Assembly: GCA_019745565.1 (NCBI GenBank)
Contig: JAIESW010000017.1
Location: 54,517 to 118,516, forward strand
From: Burkholderiales bacterium
Lineage (GTDB): Bacteria > Pseudomonadota > Gammaproteobacteria > Burkholderiales > Ga0077523
Direction: 5' to 3'
DNA: 64,000 nucleotides
A program made the position numbers and the translations under genes. Below the pieces are notes generated by a model that was not told where the DNA came from, did no database searches, and saw nothing but the letters and a program-made list of their open reading frames with translations. Below are positions 19,101 through 25,744 of the stretch, piece by piece; within the stretch, counting starts at the first letter, position 1; every line of letters starts with the position of its first letter.

Positions 19101-19270
19101 TCGCTGAAACGCTGTACCAGGGCCTGATGCGCTGCCATCTCACCCTCGGCCGTCGTGCCGAAGGCGCCAGCGTCTACCGGCAGTTGCGCCGGACGCTTTC
19201 GGTCATTCTCGGCATCTCCCCCTCGGCACAATCGGAATCCCTCGGGAAAGCCCTGCTCGCCCCGGACTAA
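16130..19270 (+). CDS. STAND ATPase regulator with C-terminal SARP-type winged helix and BTAD
   Basis: A 1046-residue regulator built like MalT at the front and like a SARP at the back. Walker A GPPGAGKTT lies at residues 42-50 and Walker B AVLVIDN near 127-133. A MalT-type helical region (LRLTPGESEQLLSDR, CGGWAAGLIL, FRYHDLFRDYLQ) and a long TPR-like stretch (about 340-790) follow. An OmpR-type winged helix starts at about 811 (IEVRTLGTFAITLDGRAVDF), then a BTAD domain (about 905-1043). Start is GTG 16130. It probably senses a ligand through the TPR region and activates the flanking genes through 11-bp direct repeats. The ligand is unknown. Confidence 0.85.
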   Translation: MIEPASSLAKLSRPRLHRPLQRVRLFELLEAHGDRPVLWICGPPGAGKTTLVATWLDQLAVPALWYHADPGDKDPGAFFAYLAELAHATAGAAGRGLPVFGPEHERDTSAFARLFFRRLFAVLPTDAVLVIDNHHDAAGSAFDALLRDATVEVPPGRRLVVVSRAEVPPALSRALANQSIGRIGWDELRLTPGESEQLLSDRTSMHPAQAAELHRVCGGWAAGLILMASSTRTFPALSAESEGAALFEYFATEVFEAIPEADRSVLLATAAFPQFTVEMAVAISGQAAAGTLLDRLAERQYFTERRVAQEAAFRYHDLFRDYLQAQAVRTFGPTAWQGTLERAAAILFGRGDADAAIECLRAAENWPAVGDAVALHARPLLAKGRWRTVLGWLDQIPAATLESNPWLLYWRGSARAGSDPPGGRSILEKAFAAFGAAGDATGQLTTCAAILHSFFSEWNNGASMEPWIEATERLLSADAAMPPGVRETALPALVHAMLVRMPTNARLPEYAREVERNVQLAVDPNERLSMAMTLMYYFDEMGEFDRSGAAFERIEPDLARDDALPINRCFGWYRLSYHAYFCSDFAAAREAQRNGIGIAREFGLGELEYVTRVSQAMTVLANGDVDAMQQLRGELLRVLIPQVHQHAIAFQWLDLWSALVAEDLGEARRIWDGFSRLPPAGVPIYTKYNHAVVWLMCIEGKAAAALERVTAWRGPLVQLDNDWTEFNFLAMEACACLHLPDEQRADAALHAMMTLGRRHRYSNLATWVPRMASELCAAAWARGIETEYVRWLVSSRGLDPPEPDTPDWPRAIEVRTLGTFAITLDGRAVDFGQKTPRRPLALLKAVISAGPAGLSTERARALLWTELDGDAAAEALAAALHRLRKVLGDPNALRLNDGRITIDHRMVWVDAFAFDRLAEHAHEHAQHQALELYRGPYLPLDETENWSISMRDRLRARFATLVTRRALALERTSRFEEAIACYHAGIGAEPLAETLYQGLMRCHLTLGRRAEGASVYRQLRRTLSVILGISPSAQSESLGKALLAPD

Positions 19271-19281
19271 GGGCGGCTCCT

Positions 19282-19320
19282 CGATCGGTACCCGATCGGT
19301 CAGCTCACAGCGAGCACGAT
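19282..19320 (+). promoter_or_regulatory. 11-bp direct-repeat operator and promoter, site A (GST gene)
   Basis: A perfect repeat CGATCGGT-ACC-CGATCGGT (19282-19300). After 14 nt comes CACGAT (19315-19320), a plausible activator-dependent -10. The start codon follows 33 nt later. It lies between the regulator gene and the GST gene. Confidence 0.75.
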
Positions 19321-19352
19321 CCGACGGCGCGCATCCGATCGGGAGATCGAAG

Positions 19353-19979
19353 ATGAAGCTCTACCAGTTCGCCGCTACACCGAGCTGCCGGAAGGTCCGG
19401 ATGTTCCTGGAGGAAAAGGGGATCGTCGTGCCGACGATCGACGCGAACGACGGCATGGCACTCGCCGACTGGTACTGCGAGCTCTATCCGCATCGCATGA
19501 CCCCGATGCTCGAACTGGACGACGGCACACAGCTGGGCGAATCGGTCGCCATCTGCCGCTACTTCGAGACCCTGCACCCCGATCCGCCCCTCATGGGCAC
19601 CGACGCGAAGGATCGCGCGCTGGTGGAGATGTGGGAACGGCGTGCGTACCTCGAAGGCGCCGCAGCCATCGAGGAGATCTTCCGGAACTCGCATCCGATA
19701 TGCGTGGGCCGCGGCCTCCAGGGGACGGCCGAGCGGGTCGACCAGATTCCGGTGCTGGTGGACCGGGGTCGGGCACGCCTGCGCCGCTTCTACGACAAGC
19801 TAGAACGTCAACTCGACGGCAACCGCCACGTGGTCGGCGAGCGGTTCAGCATCGCCGACATCACCACGCTCGTGTCGATCGACTTCGGGCGTTGGTGCCA
19901 GCTCGACATTCCCGCAGCGTGCATCAACGTGCAGCGCTGGTACTCGGACGTCGCTGCGCGGCCGAGCGCCGCCGCCTGA
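19353..19979 (+). CDS. Glutathione S-transferase family protein
   Basis: A 208-residue protein with a thioredoxin-like N-domain (MKLYQFAATPSCRKVRMFLE, with Ser-Cys where GSTs hold the glutathione-activating residue). ELYPHRMTPMLELDDGTQLG contains the cis-Pro, and GESVAICRYFE follows. The helical C-domain includes VVGERFSIADITTLVSIDF. It likely conjugates or reduces electrophiles; substrate unknown. ATG 19353 has GGGAG about 7 nt upstream. Immediately follows the STAND-BTAD regulator and site A. Confidence 0.9.
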   Translation: MKLYQFAATPSCRKVRMFLEEKGIVVPTIDANDGMALADWYCELYPHRMTPMLELDDGTQLGESVAICRYFETLHPDPPLMGTDAKDRALVEMWERRAYLEGAAAIEEIFRNSHPICVGRGLQGTAERVDQIPVLVDRGRARLRRFYDKLERQLDGNRHVVGERFSIADITTLVSIDFGRWCQLDIPAACINVQRWYSDVAARPSAAA

Positions 19980-20001
19980 GGTGCGGAGCGAACGCGTGCG
20001 G

Positions 20002-20040
20002 CAATCGGTACCTTATCGGTCATGGGCACCGTGAAATGCT
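20002..20040 (+). promoter_or_regulatory. 11-bp direct-repeat operator and promoter, site B
   Basis: CAATCGGT-ACC-TTATCGGT (20002-20020) followed by CA. After 14 nt comes AATGCT (20035-20040). The next gene starts 84 nt later. Same core as sites A, C and F. Confidence 0.72.
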
Positions 20041-20124
20041 GACTGCCGGCATCCCTGAAACCCGGTGCCGCAGGTGCGGCGGACTGTTCCGCCGCGCGTC
20101 CGATCGTCCTCCAGGAGATACGAA

Positions 20125-20607
20125 ATGAAGACTCGAGCTCTTGCAGTGTGTATCGCCACCCTCGCCGCCGGTAGCGCGTTCGCCGGCGTCGAAGTCGCCA
20201 ACAAGGGCAGCTACGAAGGCATGCTGTGCGTATCCGGGCCGTTGCCCGCCGTGGTCCAATCCGACACCGAGATGGGTGGTTCATTCGACCTGATCGGCCC
20301 GATGGTCACGAAGCCCGGGATGCTCTACCACGCCGCGAACATCCATTGCCTCGGCGCCTGGAGCGTGGTCGGCGGCAACTACAACGAGAACGGACACTGC
20401 CAGGTGGTCGACGCGGATGGCGACAAGATCTTCGGCAAGTTCTCGCGCGTGAATGCCGATGGTCGTTGGGAGGTCATCTCAGGCACGGGCAAGTACGCCG
20501 GCATGACCAGCAGCGGGCCCTATACACCTGTCGCCCAGTTCCCCCAGCCGGTTCCCGGGACGCTGCAGCACTGCAACCGCATCACCGGGACCTGGAAGCT
20601 GCGCTGA
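20125..20607 (+). CDS. Small secreted protein, unknown function
   Basis: A 160-residue protein with a clear signal peptide (ALAVCIATLAAGSAFA, cleavage before GVEVANKG). The mature part has a repeated glycine and beta-strand pattern and the segment GRWEVISGTGKYAGMTSSG. That GTGKYAG-type motif is common in allene-oxide-cyclase/dirigent-like beta barrels, so such a fold is possible but unproven. Four cysteines (after signal cleavage) could form disulfides in the periplasm. ATG 20125 has CAGGAG 7 nt upstream. Single gene behind site B. Confidence 0.78.
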   Translation: MKTRALAVCIATLAAGSAFAGVEVANKGSYEGMLCVSGPLPAVVQSDTEMGGSFDLIGPMVTKPGMLYHAANIHCLGAWSVVGGNYNENGHCQVVDADGDKIFGKFSRVNADGRWEVISGTGKYAGMTSSGPYTPVAQFPQPVPGTLQHCNRITGTWKLR

Positions 20608-20621
20608 GCGCGCGGCAGACC

Positions 20622-20660
20622 GGATCTGTAACCGATTCGTAAGCGCGTCACCAGTAACGT
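20622..20660 (+). promoter_or_regulatory. Degenerate 11-bp direct-repeat operator and promoter, site D
   Basis: GGATCTGT-AAC-CGATTCGT (20622-20640) matches the core at 10 of 13 positions and keeps the 11-bp period. After 14 nt comes TAACGT (20655-20660). The DUF3237 gene starts 66 nt later. Weaker than A, B, C and F; supported mainly by spacing. Confidence 0.5.
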
Positions 20661-20725
20661 GCCGCGGTGCCCGGCAATCGTCCGGGCCGCGCTTACGTCC
20701 GATACCTATCTGCCAAGGAGGCTCC

Positions 20726-21283
20726 ATGAAGATCGTCGCCATGCTGTCCCGGATCGCATTCGCATTGAGTACGCTGCTGCTGGCTGCGTCCTTTCCGGCG
20801 GCACACGCTCAGACCACGCAGCCGAAGTTCGAGTATCTGATGACCTACAAGGCACTGCTCGAGCCGGGCTACATGGCCGACAGCTCGCTCATCATCGTCA
20901 ACGTCCTGAACGGCGGCTGGGCGAAGGGGCCGAACATCAGCGGCAGCTTCATCCAGCCGGGCGGCGATTGGTTGCGGGTACTGCCTTCCGGCGCGCTGCG
21001 CCTGGACGTGCGGGCGACGCTGAAGACCGACGAGGGCGATCTCCTCTACATCAGCTACAACGGCATCATCCAGCACACGGAAGGCAGCCTGGCCAAGCTG
21101 AACGCCGGCGAGAAGTTCACCAATAAGGACATCGGCTACTTCGTGACCGCCCCGACGGTCCAGACGGCCTCGAAGAAGTACGACTACCTGAATCGGGTAC
21201 AGCTCATCAACAAGTTCGTCGAGGCGCGGCTCGGCAAGGATGGGGAGAGTTACGTCATGTACGACGTCTTCATCATCCGATAA
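20726..21283 (+). CDS. Secreted DUF3237 family protein
   Basis: 185 residues. A signal peptide (STLLLAASFPAAHA) precedes a DUF3237 barrel. Recognisable parts are FEYLMTYKALLEP, GGDWLRVLPSGALRLDVRAT, LKTDEGDLLYISYNGI, GYFVTAPTVQTASKKYDYLN and a closing YDVFIIR. DUF3237 proteins are usually cytoplasmic and of unknown role; an exported one is less common. AAGGAGG lies 5 nt before the ATG, an unusually strong ribosome site. Lies behind site D. Confidence 0.85.
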   Translation: MKIVAMLSRIAFALSTLLLAASFPAAHAQTTQPKFEYLMTYKALLEPGYMADSSLIIVNVLNGGWAKGPNISGSFIQPGGDWLRVLPSGALRLDVRATLKTDEGDLLYISYNGIIQHTEGSLAKLNAGEKFTNKDIGYFVTAPTVQTASKKYDYLNRVQLINKFVEARLGKDGESYVMYDVFIIR

Positions 21284-21311
21284 TTGCGGCACGTGGCCGA
21301 TACGGGCCACA

Positions 21312-21350
21312 ACATCCGTAAGACTCCTGTAGGAGTGGCCCGCGCATACT
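21312..21350 (+). promoter_or_regulatory. Degenerate 11-bp direct-repeat operator and promoter, site E
   Basis: ACATCCGT-AAG-ACTCCTGT (21312-21330) keeps the 11-bp period but matches the core at only 9 of 13 positions. After 14 nt comes CATACT (21345-21350), a fair -10. The barrel gene starts 68 nt later. The weakest site; included because position and spacing repeat. Confidence 0.4.
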
Positions 21351-21417
21351 GGCGCGAGGGCGGTGGGACGCGCACTCACCCACCGCCGCCCCAACCCAGA
21401 CCCGAACGGAGAAAGGC

Positions 21418-22056
21418 ATGAGCATCCGCATCGTTTCGGCACTTGCACTTCTCGTCGTCGGCATGGCAGCCGGCGCTTCGCACGCTCTCGCGCAGACCGG
21501 CTTCTATGTCGGCGGCAACATCGGCGTGTCGCGCGCCGATATCGACGCGAGCGAAGCCAACCAGGATCTGCTGAGCCTGGGCGCCACCAGCGCGTCGACC
21601 ACCGTCGACCAGAGCGGCACCGGCTTCAAGGGTTACGGGGGCTATTCGTTCACGCCCAATCTCGCGGTCGAATTCGGTTACTTCGATCTCGGCAAGTTCA
21701 CCGTCGACTCGACCGTGTCGCCCCCGGGCACGGCCCATGCCGATCTCAAGTTCAAGGGCTTCAACGTGGACGTAGTGGGTTCCCTACCGGTCGGCACCGG
21801 CTTCAGCCTGTTCGGGCGCGTCGGTGTGATCCACACCAAACAGGATGTGACGGTCTCGAGCACCGGATCGCTCGTGACACTCACTCCCAGCGACTCGTTC
21901 AGCAAGACCAGTTGGAAGGCCGGCATCGGCGTCGAATACATGTTCTCCGGTGGTCTCGGTATCCGCGCCGAAGGCGAGATCTACAACGTGCCGGATGGCT
22001 CCGAGGACAAGGCGAACGTGGGCCTGCTATCCGTGGGACTGCTCTATCGCTTCTGA
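21418..22056 (+). CDS. Outer-membrane beta-barrel protein (OmpA-like / porin-type)
   Basis: 212 residues. After a signal peptide (LLVVGMAAGASHALA) the mature protein begins QTGFYVGGNIGVSRADID. It alternates hydrophobic and polar residues like an eight-stranded barrel (FTPNLAVEFGYFDLGKF, FSLFGRVGVIHTKQDV, SWKAGIGVEYMFSGG) and ends in Leu-Tyr-Arg-Phe, the C-terminal aromatic needed for BAM insertion. No peptidoglycan-binding domain. Likely a surface protein of the STAND-BTAD regulon. Convergent with the MFS gene 14 bp away. Confidence 0.87.
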   Translation: MSIRIVSALALLVVGMAAGASHALAQTGFYVGGNIGVSRADIDASEANQDLLSLGATSASTTVDQSGTGFKGYGGYSFTPNLAVEFGYFDLGKFTVDSTVSPPGTAHADLKFKGFNVDVVGSLPVGTGFSLFGRVGVIHTKQDVTVSSTGSLVTLTPSDSFSKTSWKAGIGVEYMFSGGLGIRAEGEIYNVPDGSEDKANVGLLSVGLLYRF

Positions 22057-22070
22057 AGCAGGGCTGCGCG

Positions 22071-23246
22071 TCAGGCGGCTGCCTTCACTGCATGCAGCCG
22101 CCACCGGAACCACAACGCCAACAGCAACAGCAGCACCCCTGCCGCTCCCAGCGGCAGCGAGTAGCCGGCGCGTTCGATGAGCCAGCCGAAGCAGCTCACG
22201 CCCGCCGCCTGTCCCAGAAACATGGAAAAGGCGAAGAACGAAACACCCGCACCGCGGGCCTCCGGGGCCATCTCCGTCGCGCGCGTCTGCAGCGTGTTGT
22301 GCAGCATGTAGAAGCCGAAGCCCAGCGCGATGATGAACGGCGCGGCGATCGGCCACGCCGGTGCCCAGGCAATACCGGCGAAGCAGGCGAGCAGCACGAG
22401 CCCGCCCCAGCCCACCAGACCGGTCTCACCCAGGCGCCGCACCAGCCTGCGCACCAGAAAGCTGTAGACCACGCCGCCCACGCCGAATCCTGCTACCAGC
22501 AACCCGGTCAGCGAGAAGCTCAATGCGAACGTCTCGTGCAGGTACGCGCCCACGAAACCGAAGGCGCCGAAGAAGAGAAAGCCTTCGATGCCCACCGTGA
22601 GCAACACGGGCTGGGCGCGGCGCGAGCGCAGGATCTGCAGATACTGCCGCCACGGCGAAGGCCGATCCATCTTCGGCGGTTTTCCCGATGCCCGGGCCTC
22701 GGGCACCAGCAAAGCGCAGATCGCGAGAAAGGCCAGCGCCATTGCGACGAACGTGGCCCGCCAACCAAACAGGTCGCTCAGCACGCCGCCCAGCAGCGGC
22801 CCGAAGCTCTGTCCGAGCAGCGTCCCCGCGATGAAGCGACCGAGCACCGCCTGCCGGTTCTCGTAAGGCACGCGGTCGCCGATCCAGGCGAGCGACAGCG
22901 GAATCACGGCCCCGGAGAACATGCCGGTGATGAAGCGCGCCGCGGCCAACAGGTCGAGCGAGCCCGCGAACGCGCAGACGAACGACGCGATCGCCGCGAA
23001 CCCGAGCGCGACCGTGACCAGACGAAGCTTCCCGACCCGGTCGCCGAGCGGGCCGTGGATGATCTGGAACGCTCCGTACGCGAACGTGAACGCCGCGAGC
23101 ACGATGGACGCGTGCCGCACCGTGCCGCCGAAGTCATGAGCGAGAACCGGCAGCAGCGGTTCCGCGATCCGCATGGACGCACCGGACACGAAGCCCGCGC
23201 CGGCCAGCAACAGCAGCGGGCGCAGCGGCGCCGATGTCGTGGTCAC
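22071..23246 (-). CDS. MFS transporter
   Basis: A 391-residue inner-membrane transporter with twelve predicted helices. The MFS loop 2-3 motif is visible as GPLGDRVGKLRL and the second half repeats the fold. Family-typical segments include FITGMFSGAVIPLSLAWIGD and RFIAGTLLGQSFGPLLGGVL, close to drug or sugar efflux proteins of the DHA1 type. Substrate unknown. Start is GTG 23246 with no good ribosome site in view. Its C-terminal codons contain an inverted repeat (GGCGGCTGC, 22074-22102). Confidence 0.87.
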   Translation of the reverse strand: MTTTSAPLRPLLLLAGAGFVSGASMRIAEPLLPVLAHDFGGTVRHASIVLAAFTFAYGAFQIIHGPLGDRVGKLRLVTVALGFAAIASFVCAFAGSLDLLAAARFITGMFSGAVIPLSLAWIGDRVPYENRQAVLGRFIAGTLLGQSFGPLLGGVLSDLFGWRATFVAMALAFLAICALLVPEARASGKPPKMDRPSPWRQYLQILRSRRAQPVLLTVGIEGFLFFGAFGFVGAYLHETFALSFSLTGLLVAGFGVGGVVYSFLVRRLVRRLGETGLVGWGGLVLLACFAGIAWAPAWPIAAPFIIALGFGFYMLHNTLQTRATEMAPEARGAGVSFFAFSMFLGQAAGVSCFGWLIERAGYSLPLGAAGVLLLLLALWFRWRLHAVKAAA

Positions 23247-23353
23247 GGTTCGCGTGCGCGGTCGGGGACGATGCGCACAGATCGACGTCGACGAATCATG
23301 CGGTGAAGCTTACCGGATACGCGAAACGCATTTCCCGGGGGCTCCCCGGGACT

Positions 23354-24187
23354 TCAGCGAGCACGCGTGCGGCCTGGTCGGAAATAGGCCGTGTCCTCGT
23401 AGAAATCGGCGTCGTCACCCCGTTGCCACCATCCCGGCAACCCGAGCACCGGAAGCGGCATCAGGTCTCGGGGCGAGGCGAAGCTGCCATCGGAGCGCAA
23501 CCGCTCCGCCAGCCGAGCATCGAGATGACGCCGTTGCGCTGTGAGATCGAGGTGTGCGAATCCCGGCTCGACCGGAACGCAAACGGCCTTGCCGGTGATC
23601 CCGACGAACGGCGCCAGCAGCTTCTCGGCAAGGGCATGGCCGAACACGAATGCGGTGAACGATGCCGGCAAGGTCGATCGTCGATGCCAGAACAGCTCCT
23701 TCCACCGGAACTCGCGGACCAGTCCCTCGAGCTGCTGTTCGGCCACTGCGATCACCACGCCGTCCTCGTCGAAGCCCGTGAGCGCATCGCGGGCGGCCGA
23801 GCGGTTGCCGCCGGTCTCGCGCGCGAGCTCCGCGACGTGTCGTGCATTGAGTGCCGCCTTGGTCCGGGGCCACGCAGCCCAGGCCAGGACGTTGAAGAGA
23901 TCGTGCCAACTCGGATGGCGTACGCCCAGGGCGCCGTTGAACGCCGTGCGACGCTCGTAGTCCGCCGCGGACGATGAACCTTCGAGCAGTTCGAGATGCA
24001 AAGGCCGGCCGTTCACGTTGGCCGCCGGTGGGTCGGCACCCTCGAGCAATGCCTGCAACACGGGCAAATCCGGCCATCGTGGCCATTCGGGCCACCCATC
24101 ATCCGGCCGCAGGGTATCGATGCCCGGATGCCGACTGCCGAACCGGGGATCCCAGGCGAGCGTGCCGCGTTCGTGCACCGCTCGCAT
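23354..24187 (-). CDS. DUF3025 domain-containing protein
   Basis: 277 residues matching DUF3025: YERRTAFNGALGVRHPSWHD, LAWAAWPRTKAALNARHVAE, FVFGHALAEKLLAPFVGITG and DLMPLPVLGLPGWW. The family is widespread in Beta- and Gammaproteobacteria and has no known role. No signal peptide or membrane helix. ATG 24187 is chosen; upstream codons in the same frame look non-coding. It diverges from the LhgO-like gene across 236 bp. Confidence 0.85.
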   Translation of the reverse strand: MRAVHERGTLAWDPRFGSRHPGIDTLRPDDGWPEWPRWPDLPVLQALLEGADPPAANVNGRPLHLELLEGSSSAADYERRTAFNGALGVRHPSWHDLFNVLAWAAWPRTKAALNARHVAELARETGGNRSAARDALTGFDEDGVVIAVAEQQLEGLVREFRWKELFWHRRSTLPASFTAFVFGHALAEKLLAPFVGITGKAVCVPVEPGFAHLDLTAQRRHLDARLAERLRSDGSFASPRDLMPLPVLGLPGWWQRGDDADFYEDTAYFRPGRTRAR

Positions 24188-24423
24188 CACCGACGGCCTT
24201 CCGTGCGGCGAGATTCCGGAAACCCGCGTAATACAATCGCGGTTCTCCGGAGCGCGGATGTCGGATCCGGCGACGGCACGTCGCCGGGAATGCCGTACGC
24301 CATCGCCCGCCTCGTCCCGATCAGAAACCAAGAATTCGTCATGCCACGAACGATGTTATCGCCATTCCCCCGGGTTGCCGGAAGAGAGTCCGGACGCGAG
24401 CGCGAAATCCACGCAGGCCCGCA

Positions 24424-25527
24424 ATGACCGATCGCATCGACTGCGTCGTCATCGGCGCTGGTGTGGTCGGGCTCGCCGTCGCCCGCGAACTCGCGATGGC
24501 CGGCCGCGAGGTCATCGTGCTGGAGGCCGAAGCCGCCATCGGCGAACACACCAGTTCGCGTAATTCCGAAGTCATCCACGCCGGACTCTACTACCCGAAG
24601 GGCTCGCTCAAGGCACGGTTCTGCGTCCAGGGCAAGCAATTCCTCTACGACTACTGCACCGAACGCGGCATCGCGCACCAGCGCATCGGCAAGATCATCG
24701 TCGCCACCAGCAACGACGAGATCCCTGCCGTCCGCTCGTACGTGGAGAAGGCCAACGCCAACGGCGTCACCGATCTGCGCTGGCTCGACATCGCGGAACT
24801 GCGTGAGCTCGAACCCGAAGTGCATTGTGTTGCCGGCTTTCTCTCGCCTTCGACCGGCATCATCGACAGCCATGCGCTGATGCTGGCGTTCCAGGGCGAC
24901 GCCGAGAACCACGGGGCCAGCGTCGTGTTCCACAGTCCCGTGGAGCGCGGCGCGATCACTGACGAGGGGATCGAACTTACCGTGGGCGGCACCGAACCGA
25001 TGAACCTTCTCTGCACGACGGTCATCAATTCCGCCGGCCTCTTCGCTCCCGAAGTGGCGCGCAAGCTTGCAGGCTTTCCGGCGGCCCACGTGCCGCCGCA
25101 GTATTTCGCGAAGGCCCACTACTACTCGCTGACCGGCCGCTCGCCGTTCCGGCGGCTGGTGTATCCGGTGGCTACGCACGCCCACCTAGGCGTTCACGTG
25201 ACGCTCGATCTCGCGGGGCAGGCGCGCTTCGGCCCCGACGTCGAATGGATCGACAGCGTCGACTACGCATTCGACTATTCGCGCGAACCGCTGTTCTACG
25301 AAGCGATCCGGCGCTACTACCCCAGCTTGAAGGACGGCGCGCTGAGTCCCGGTTACACCGGGATCCGTCCGAAGATCTCGGGCCCGAAGGAACCGGCGGC
25401 CGATTTCCGTATCGACGGGCCGCGGCAGCATGGCGTTCCCGGGCTCGTGAACCTCTTCGGCATCGAGTCGCCCGGGCTCACGGCGAGTCTCGCCATCGGG
25501 CACTACGTGAGGGAACTCCTCGCGTAG
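24424..25527 (+). CDS. FAD-dependent oxidoreductase, L-2-hydroxyglutarate oxidase (LhgO) type
   Basis: A 367-residue DAO-fold flavoprotein. It has the dinucleotide site [17 protein letters not shown] and the LhgO-like signature [40 protein letters not shown] and the C-terminal GIRPKISGP segment follow. It probably oxidises L-2-hydroxyglutarate or a similar 2-hydroxy acid and passes electrons to the quinone pool. Single gene. The specific substrate is inferred from family resemblance. Confidence 0.85.
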   Translation: MTDRIDCVVIGAGVVGLAVARELAMAGREVIVLEAEAAIGEHTSSRNSEVIHAGLYYPKGSLKARFCVQGKQFLYDYCTERGIAHQRIGKIIVATSNDEIPAVRSYVEKANANGVTDLRWLDIAELRELEPEVHCVAGFLSPSTGIIDSHALMLAFQGDAENHGASVVFHSPVERGAITDEGIELTVGGTEPMNLLCTTVINSAGLFAPEVARKLAGFPAAHVPPQYFAKAHYYSLTGRSPFRRLVYPVATHAHLGVHVTLDLAGQARFGPDVEWIDSVDYAFDYSREPLFYEAIRRYYPSLKDGALSPGYTGIRPKISGPKEPAADFRIDGPRQHGVPGLVNLFGIESPGLTASLAIGHYVRELLA

Positions 25528-25561
25528 CACGCCGCTTGGTCGCCAGGCCGAGCAGCGTTCG

Positions 25562-25643
25562 CCCCCACCCCTCCCCCGCAAAGCGGGGGAGGGAGCCGTA
25601 CACCCCTTCCCCCGCCTTCGGCGGGGGAAGGTTGGGATGGGGG
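25562..25643. repeat. Intergenic palindromic repeat, copy 2
   Basis: Ends CCCCCACCCCTCCCCC and GGTTGGGATGGGGG, with hairpins CCCGC/GCGGG in the middle. Lies between the convergent LhgO and molybdenum-hydroxylase genes. Same family as copy 1. The rest of 25528-25744 shows no gene. Confidence 0.85.
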
Positions 25644-25744
25644 CGGCGACGCACCTCACGACGACAAGCTTTCAACTTTGAAGACGATGCGCCTCCCTCA
25701 TGCACGACATGGGAGAAGCACTACGTCGCCTTCGCCTACCCCAA

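Noticed and set aside
22074..22102. Terminator between the convergent barrel and MFS genes
   Set aside because: GGCGGCTGC/GCAGCCGCC can pair, but it is within the MFS coding end and no T-run follows.
21363..23306. A 647-codon plus-strand frame over the barrel and MFS genes
   Set aside because: It runs in the wrong frame of the barrel gene and antisense to the MFS gene; its composition is Arg/Gln-rich low complexity typical of shadows.
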